Assembly: GCA_020630145.1 (NCBI GenBank)
Contig: JAHDBX010000149.1
Coordinates: forward strand, 1 to 5,473
Length of the DNA stretch: 5,473 bases
Reading direction: 5' to 3'
Source: Gammaproteobacteria bacterium
GTDB lineage: Bacteria; Pseudomonadota; Gammaproteobacteria; HTCC5015
The notes beneath the pieces are model-generated. The model made no database searches. It was not told the origin of the DNA and saw nothing but the letters and a program-made list of their open reading frames with translations. Below, one piece after another: positions 1-3,695 of the stretch (the stretch's first letter is position 1; each line of letters begins with the position of its first letter). Both the position numbers and the translations under genes were made by a program.

Positions 1-480
1 CGCAAAGAAGACATCCCTTTACTGATGGATTACTTCTTAACACAATCAGCTAAGGAACTATCGGAAAGCATTAAAGTACTAAGCCCTGAAGTACGTGCAT
101 GGCTAAGAGCACAACCATGGCCAGGTAATGTTCGCCAGCTAGAAAACTTAAGCCGCTGGTTAACGGTGATGGCAAGCAGCCAGCAAATTCAAATCAGTGA
201 CTTGCCGCCTGAATTTATCAATCAGGAAAAATCAGCTGCAACAGCATCAACCGCTAATGTCGGCTGGCAAAGTTTACTAAAGGATTGGGCAGACCATGAG
301 CTAAACATTGGCAAAACCAACCTACTCGATAATGCACTGCCAGAATTTGAGCGCGTATTAATTGAGGCTAGTTTGGCAAAAACAAAAGGGCGAAAACATG
401 AAGCCGCTAAGTTACTTGGCTGGGGGCGCAATACACTGACACGAAAATTAAAAGAATTGGAGCTACATAAGCACGATTAA
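1..480 (+). CDS. ntrC: Nitrogen regulation protein NtrC (response regulator, sigma54 activator), 3' end only
   Basis: The frame is open from base 1, so the gene begins outside the window and the internal ATG at 25 is not its start. The visible 159 residues open with RKEDIPLL, typical of the end of the AAA+ core of sigma54 activators. Next comes the WPGNVRQLEN sensor II/lid motif (about residues 40-49), a variable linker, and a Fis-type helix-turn-helix from about 113 to 155 containing LLGWGRNTLTRKLKEL. That C-terminal string is nearly the same as in E. coli NtrC (GlnG), which makes NtrC much more likely than another family member. The receiver domain, Walker motifs and GAFTGA loop are cut off; about 310 residues are missing compared with the usual 470. 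NtrC is phosphorylated by NtrB under nitrogen limitation and activates sigma54 promoters. Its stop overlaps that of the convergent ATPase gene in the palindrome TTAA. Confidence 0.93.
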   Translation, partial: RKEDIPLLMDYFLTQSAKELSESIKVLSPEVRAWLRAQPWPGNVRQLENLSRWLTVMASSQQIQISDLPPEFINQEKSAATASTANVGWQSLLKDWADHELNIGKTNLLDNALPEFERVLIEASLAKTKGRKHEAAKLLGWGRNTLTRKLKELELHKHD

Positions 481-1202
481 AGTCTTATTAACTCTAAAAA
501 TGCCTGTTCAATATTTTTTTTATTATATTTGGCTAGCAAGGCTTGTGGCGTACCTGAAAAAGCAACTTTACCTCGATTAATTGCGATTAAGTTATCACAC
601 AAGTTTTCTACATCACTTAATAGGTGAGTACAGAAAATAATTGTTTTATTAGCTGTCTTTGCATTTTCAATAACTTGCTGAAATAATGCGCGAGCCTGTG
701 GGTCTAAACCACTCATGGGCTCATCCAGTACCCATATATTTTTCTCACTCAATATTGCCGCCATAATGCCTATTTTTTGCATCATGCCTTTTGAGTACTG
801 ATTCATCTTTTTCTTTAGCGAGGCAAAATCAAACGCCATGTCCGCTGCTAAATTTTTATATTTTCCTTCACGCAAGTCTTTGGTAAGAGGCACTTTATAA
901 GCCGCAACGATATAGTCTAAGTACTCTTGCCCTGTTAAAAAATCAGATGGATTAAATTTTTCTGGCAAATAGTAAACGTCTTCACGGCTAGCTGGTTTAT
1001 CTGCAGCCACGCCATTAATATAAACCGAGCCATTTTGCAGCGCAGTAAAGTTAAGTAACGAACGCAATAAGGTTGTTTTACCCGCGCCATTTAAACCGAT
1101 TAAACCAACACAATCTTTTTCTTCGATTGCGATGTTTATATCCGTCAATATCTTGTGTTTTTTAACACTATAGTCTTCAATTGATATATCGATTAATGCC
1201 AT
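477..1202 (-). CDS. ABC transporter ATP-binding protein (ABC-2 exporter type)
   Basis: A complete 241-residue nucleotide-binding subunit that hydrolyses ATP on the cytoplasmic face to drive a membrane partner. All key motifs are present in order: Walker A GLNGAGKT (36-43), a Q-loop region YYLPEKF where Glu81 stands in place of Gln as in many ABC-2 exporters, signature YSKGMMQ (136-142), Walker B with catalytic Glu in WVLDEP (157-162), D-loop SGLD, and switch His193 in CTHLL. The likely partner is the ABC-2 permease at 2940-3695, although the pilin and helical-repeat genes lie between them. By position beside a pilin it could be the counterpart of Myxococcus xanthus PilH; this is inference from gene context, so no symbol is given. 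There is no clear ribosome binding site before the ATG. A possible -10 element lies only 5 bases upstream, so the transcript may be leaderless. The 3' end overlaps ntrC by 4 bases. Confidence 0.93.
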   Translation of the reverse strand: MALIDISIEDYSVKKHKILTDINIAIEEKDCVGLIGLNGAGKTTLLRSLLNFTALQNGSVYINGVAADKPASREDVYYLPEKFNPSDFLTGQEYLDYIVAAYKVPLTKDLREGKYKNLAADMAFDFASLKKKMNQYSKGMMQKIGIMAAILSEKNIWVLDEPMSGLDPQARALFQQVIENAKTANKTIIFCTHLLSDVENLCDNLIAINRGKVAFSGTPQALLAKYNKKNIEQAFLELIRL

Positions 1203-1207
1203 AAGCT

Positions 1208-1237
1208 ATTGTAATGTTATTACTTCATTATCTACAA
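1208..1237 (-). promoter_or_regulatory. Possible promoter of the ABC ATPase gene, giving a leaderless or near-leaderless mRNA
   Basis: Read on the minus strand, TTGTAG (1237-1232, a poor -35 with 3 of 6 matches) is followed after 18 bases by TACAAT (1213-1208, 5 of 6 to the -10 consensus). Only AGCTT separates TACAAT from the ATG, so transcription would start at or next to the start codon. This fits the lack of a Shine-Dalgarno sequence. A 13-base inverted repeat GTAAT-GTT-ATTAC (1211-1223) overlaps the -10 and spacer and could be an operator. AT-rich DNA yields such matches by chance, so the call is tentative. Confidence 0.3.
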
Positions 1238-1243
1238 GCATAA

Positions 1244-1271
1244 AAAAAGCCGATGCAAAGATCGGCTTTTT
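1244..1271 (-). terminator. Rho-independent terminator after the pilin-like gene
   Basis: A perfect 11-bp stem, AAAAAGCCGAT (1244-1254) against ATCGGCTTTTT (1261-1271), with the 6-base loop 1255-1260. On the minus strand it is followed by a run of T (complement of A1242-1248) and lies 22 bases past the pilin stop codon. It should end the pilin transcript and separate it from the ATPase gene. The A/T flanks on both sides would also allow termination on the plus strand. Confidence 0.9.
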
Positions 1272-1292
1272 AAAGATAGATTGAAAACTACA

Positions 1293-1916
1293 TTATAGCT
1301 CTCTACAAACTGCTCCACGGCCAGCTGTAGCAACGGTTAAACCTGCCGAAGCAGCTGCTGCTATACCTGTTGTGTCGCCATTAAAAATAGCAAAAACACC
1401 TGTATTAGATACACCATCATCTATACGTGTATCCATGATAACAGCTGATTTGACCGTTACATTATCCATGCAAATCACATGCTCATTAGTAATACCAAAG
1501 TTTTCGTACATAACACCTGAAATACCATTAAATGCATTATCAGGTTGATCTTGGCCAGCTCTCTCTACCAAGCCATCCAAACGCAAATGCAACCAGAATA
1601 AACGTGACTCATCATCAGCCGTGGTTGAATTCCAATTTTGTGGAGTACCCGCATCATCACCCATTAAGCCATTGCCATCACCTACTGGCGTAGCAGCCGC
1701 AAAACGTGTGGCCTGATCATCATCACCCGGCAATTCACGGTAGCGATCCTGATAAGTAAACGTTGCCGCAGCAATCGTATTGAAATCATTTAATGCTTTA
1801 CGAATACGACCGTTTTCTAATAGCTCTTGCCCTTTAAGAACCCCTCCTAAAAGCAAGCCAATTACAACTAATACAATCGCAATTTCAACCAGCGTAAAAC
1901 CATTTTGTTTTTTCAT
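1293..1916 (-). CDS. Type IV pilin-like protein (class III signal peptide, pseudopilin-type)
   Basis: A 207-residue protein with a short basic leader MKKQNG followed by FTLVE. This is the prepilin peptidase (PilD/GspO) site: cleavage after Gly6, Phe1 of the mature protein methylated, and Glu5 conserved. Residues 7-28 form the hydrophobic alpha-1 anchor. It differs from classical PilA: there is no proline near mature position 22, and the helix continues as GVLKGQELLENGRIRKAL, a subtype seen in pseudopilin-like proteins. The globular part has YQDRYRELPGDDDQ (55-68), a Gly/Asp-rich stretch (79-90), and MDTRIDDGVSNTG (161-173). The only two cysteines, Cys149 and Cys204, could form a disulfide closing the C-terminal part. 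AGGG (1925-1928) lies 8 bases before the ATG. Upstream are a sigma54-type promoter and a repeat array; a terminator follows, so it looks like a one-gene transcript. No pilus assembly genes are visible, so its role is unknown. Confidence 0.92.
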   Translation of the reverse strand: MKKQNGFTLVEIAIVLVVIGLLLGGVLKGQELLENGRIRKALNDFNTIAAATFTYQDRYRELPGDDDQATRFAAATPVGDGNGLMGDDAGTPQNWNSTTADDESRLFWLHLRLDGLVERAGQDQPDNAFNGISGVMYENFGITNEHVICMDNVTVKSAVIMDTRIDDGVSNTGVFAIFNGDTTGIAAAASAGLTVATAGRGAVCREL

Positions 1917-1960
1917 TTAAAAAACCCTGCACTTTAAAAATTTCTTATTACTTATCATCG

Positions 1961-1976
1961 AGCAATAACTATGCCA
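1961..1976 (-). promoter_or_regulatory. Sigma54 (RpoN) -24/-12 promoter of the pilin-like gene
   Basis: The minus strand reads TGGCATAGTTATTGCT. Against the consensus TGGCAC-N5-TTGCW it differs only at the sixth base (T for C), and the GG and GC doublets have the required spacing. Transcription would start near 1950, leaving a leader of about 34 bases before the ATG at 1916, with a Shine-Dalgarno AGGG inside it. Sigma54 control is well known for pilin genes (pilA under PilS/PilR). Such a promoter needs a AAA+ activator bound upstream, and a phased repeat array lies at a suitable distance (2162-2254). Confidence 0.78.
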
Positions 1977-2020
1977 TGAAAGTTACATAACCGTATTAAT
2001 TTATTATTTTTACACTTATC

Positions 2021-2097
2021 AGCGATTAAACGACGAATGAATGAATAATGTTTATTTTCGCAACACAAGATAAAAAAAATTCTAATTTTTAATCGCT
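2021..2097. repeat. Perfect 10-bp inverted repeat with 57-base spacer
   Basis: AGCGATTAAA at 2021-2030 is the exact reverse complement of TTTAATCGCT at 2088-2097. The pair lies between the sigma54 promoter and the octamer array. The spacer is long for a simple RNA hairpin, so two binding sites brought together by DNA bending are as likely. It may be chance in AT-rich DNA. Confidence 0.45.
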
Positions 2098-2161
2098 TAA
2101 TAAGAATAAGAAAAAGTAAATTTACATTATCGTGTAAATATTTTGTCCACTAATCAACGTT

Positions 2162-2254
2162 TTGACACTTTTAAGACAACTCACAACCTTTAGTTGTTAA
2201 TTTTTCAACACTTTATGTTGAATTCTTAACACTCACTGTTGGAAACTTAACACT
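2162..2254. repeat. Five helically phased TTAACACT-like repeats, probable activator (enhancer) sites
   Basis: Plus-strand octamers start at 2162 (TTGACACT), 2183 (ACAACCTT, degenerate), 2205 (TCAACACT), 2226 (TTAACACT) and 2247 (TTAACACT). Start-to-start steps are 21, 22, 21 and 21 bases, about two helical turns, so all face the same side of the DNA. The middle three also carry inverted partners that make dyads with 5-base centres: ACAAC-CTTTA-GTTGT (2183-2197), TTCAACA-CTTTA-TGTTGAA (2204-2222) and AACA-CTCAC-TGTT (2228-2240). Read towards the pilin the core is AGTGTTAA or AGTGTCAA, similar to the (C/G)TGTC element described for PilR. The array lies about 210-300 bases upstream of the predicted pilin start site, and the last copy touches the stop codon of the helical-repeat gene. 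Confidence 0.6.
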
Positions 2255-2940
2255 TATTTTCTTTTTATTTCTTTCAATTTATTCGTTAAAAAACGCAGCT
2301 CTCTTGCTTCCGTTATTGTGCCTGAGTCTAGCATCGATTTAATCAGTAAAGCAGAGGCCTCAAACTCCCCCATATCTTCTAATATAAGGAATTCCATATC
2401 ACGCGCCCATTGCGCAACTTTACTAGTTTTTGTTTTAGCGTTTAAATCTTTCGCCAACTTTAAGGCATATTCAATATCATTTAAACGGTGCTTTGATAAA
2501 ATAATTGCATTCGCTTGCCAACGCCAGAATTGATCAGGATTTGCGTGAAAACTATCTTCAACGAAGCGAATCATTTGACGTACTTTGTCTTTATCTTTTG
2601 TTTCTGTAAATAAATGTATCGCTGTTAAAAGTGGGTACTGGCTATTAGGGTGCAAAGTACGCACAACTGTTAACCAATTAATAATATCTTTATAGTTCAA
2701 CTCATCGTATTGAATGATCTTTCCTGACTGCGAATCAAAGGTCTGCAACCAAAGCATCAACGCTCGACTCAAAACATATGGCTCAGCGAAGTTAAACTGT
2801 AAAACACTCACGTCTTTAGGCACAGGTGGCAACTGTTTAACAGCATGGTCTAATACGCCTTGCTTATATTGAAAACCAACAAATAAACAAAACACGGCAA
2901 AGGTAACAATTGAAGACCGGATAGAGCTTGTTGTTGCCAT
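2254..2940 (-). CDS. Membrane-anchored helical-repeat (TPR-like) protein of unknown function
   Basis: A 228-residue protein with one N-terminal membrane segment (about residues 9-24, SSIVTFAVFCLFVGFQ) preceded by a short polar end with Arg8. The rest is probably periplasmic or at the membrane surface. From about residue 50 to 220 it appears all-helical, with TPR-like paired helices such as NPDQFWRWQANAIILSKHR (134-152), EYALKLAKDL (157-166) and EFEASALLIKSMLDSG (192-207). No catalytic motif was seen. Its ATG shares one base with the permease stop (TAATG at 2942-2938), so translation is probably coupled, and it has no strong ribosome binding site of its own. This points to an accessory subunit of the ABC exporter. 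By position it could match the anchored PilG of the Myxococcus PilGHI set, but sequence relationship is not shown here. I do not recognise the family with certainty. Confidence 0.85.
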   Translation of the reverse strand: MATTSSIRSSIVTFAVFCLFVGFQYKQGVLDHAVKQLPPVPKDVSVLQFNFAEPYVLSRALMLWLQTFDSQSGKIIQYDELNYKDIINWLTVVRTLHPNSQYPLLTAIHLFTETKDKDKVRQMIRFVEDSFHANPDQFWRWQANAIILSKHRLNDIEYALKLAKDLNAKTKTSKVAQWARDMEFLILEDMGEFEASALLIKSMLDSGTITEARELRFLTNKLKEIKRK

Positions 2941-3695
2941 TATAAAACTTTTTTATGTAGTTCTATTTTCGCTATCAAAAATAGTAGAACCACATACAGC
3001 GAAGTTTCTGTTATTAGTGTTAAATACTGCTCAATCTCTAAGCCCGACTCTAATACAAGTGAGTTAGCATAATTTTCAAGTTTAGGTACCAGCAAAGCGG
3101 TAAGTTTAATTATCCATAGACTTACCGTCTCGAAAAGCTGACTCTCTGTACCCAATACCGCATCAGCATGACGTGTAAATTCGGCTGCATTTCTTGAGAA
3201 TATATAAATCAATGTAAATATACTAATCGCAATCGTTGCTTGCTTAAATAACAAAGATAAAACATAAGCCATACTAACAACAATACAAAGCTCTAAGTAA
3301 AAGCTAAAAAACCAGGCTAAACCATCTACATCAATCGCAAATACAAAAGGCAAACTCGATAGCAATGCGATGAATAGCGCAATAACGTAGTATGCAGACA
3401 AACTGCCGACACAGAACCATGTACGGCTTATAGGTAAAGCCATTTGCATTTGTAAGCGCGCTTTTTCTATTTGCTGTGCTTGCGTGATAATGCAGTACCA
3501 TGCCAGCAAAAATACGGCTGTAAGACGCATAGCCGCGTTATAAAAATAGTTAAAGGTTTCGCTGCCTTCTATAATAGATATACTTTTTGCATAGTAGCCA
3601 AGCACAATACATGTTATAAAAGCACTCAACAACAAAGTAAAAAAGTGCTTTTTATAAGCTTCTATAATTGTATATTTAATAATCAAGCCAACCAT
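2940..3695 (-). CDS. ABC-2 type transporter permease
   Basis: A 251-residue integral membrane protein with about six hydrophobic segments, near residues 17-36, 57-73, 97-120, 126-149, 151-167 and 230-243. This matches the size and topology of ABC-2 permeases (NosY/CcmB-like). The cytoplasmic loop between segments 2 and 3 carries KARLQMQMALPISRTWFCVG (78-97), the kind of charged plus LPISR stretch found where such permeases meet their ATPase. A large polar loop lies between segments 5 and 6. It probably pairs with the ATPase at 477-1202. The start is supported by GAAGG (3710-3706) 10 bases upstream, a rather long spacing, and there is no other good start codon before the first membrane segment. 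Its ATG overlaps that of the divergent kinase by two bases, so its promoter must lie inside the kinase gene. The substrate is unknown. Confidence 0.9.
   Translation of the reverse strand: MVGLIIKYTIIEAYKKHFFTLLLSAFITCIVLGYYAKSISIIEGSETFNYFYNAAMRLTAVFLLAWYCIITQAQQIEKARLQMQMALPISRTWFCVGSLSAYYVIALFIALLSSLPFVFAIDVDGLAWFFSFYLELCIVVSMAYVLSLLFKQATIAISIFTLIYIFSRNAAEFTRHADAVLGTESQLFETVSLWIIKLTALLVPKLENYANSLVLESGLEIEQYLTLITETSLYVVLLFLIAKIELHKKVL
3618..3652. repeat. Inverted repeat inside the permease gene, just before the kinase promoter region
   Basis: AAAAGCACT (3618-3626) pairs perfectly with AGTGCTTTT (3644-3652) around a 17-base loop; with one bulged base the match extends to TATA on both arms. 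It falls in permease codons of about 15-26 and ends 10 bases before a perfect TATAAT. It could be an operator for the kinase gene or a hairpin in the permease mRNA. The codons of a Lys/Phe-rich peptide could also create it by chance. Confidence 0.4.
3663..3668 (+). promoter_or_regulatory. Possible -10 element of the kinase gene, within the permease coding region
   Basis: TATAAT matches the sigma70 -10 consensus perfectly and would start transcription near 3675, about 19 bases before the kinase ATG. No good -35 hexamer lies 16-18 bases upstream; that position is an A-run. The kinase ATG also lacks a clear Shine-Dalgarno sequence. Confidence 0.4.

Larger units (their letters stand above)
1917..2253. 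other. Long AT-rich regulatory gap upstream of the pilin-like gene
   Basis: No credible gene was found in these 337 bases, an exception in a window where other junctions overlap or are under 100 bases. Starting from the pilin side, it holds a ribosome binding site (1925-1928) and the sigma54 promoter (1961-1976). Next are a stretch of A and T runs (2071-2090), flanked by two arms of a perfect 10-bp inverted repeat (2021-2030 and 2088-2097), and then the phased octamer array (2162-2254). The A/T-rich middle could allow DNA bending between enhancer and promoter, although no good IHF site was found. Confidence 0.7.

Noticed and set aside
222..431. Minus-strand open frame of 69 codons
   Set aside because: It lies wholly inside the well-supported ntrC frame on the other strand and has no recognisable motif.
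2183..2240. Short hairpins after the helical-repeat gene as its terminator
   Set aside because: The stems are 4-7 bp and AT-rich, and on the minus strand they are followed by A-rich rather than T-rich sequence. Their regular spacing suits protein binding better.
1917..2253. IHF site between enhancer and promoter
   Set aside because: The best partial match (TATCAGCGATTAA near 2018) fails at two conserved positions. AT-richness alone is not enough.
2162..2254. CRISPR array or replication iterons
   Set aside because: The repeats are 8-base cores with small dyads, not 24-40 base repeats with unique spacers. There are no cas, replication initiator or partition genes nearby.
2162..2254. NtrC binding sites, given the neighbouring ntrC gene
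   Set aside because: The cores do not match TGCACC-N5-GGTGCA, and the closeness of ntrC is probably coincidental.
1242..2256. Pilin gene as a recent mobile insertion splitting an ABC operon
   Set aside because: No transposase, terminal inverted repeats or target duplication were found at the edges, and the dedicated promoter and terminator look settled. Comparison with relatives could still reopen this.
2318..2533. Plus-strand open frame of 71 codons
   Set aside because: It is antisense to the helical-repeat gene, has no convincing ribosome binding site, and its peptide shows no domain.
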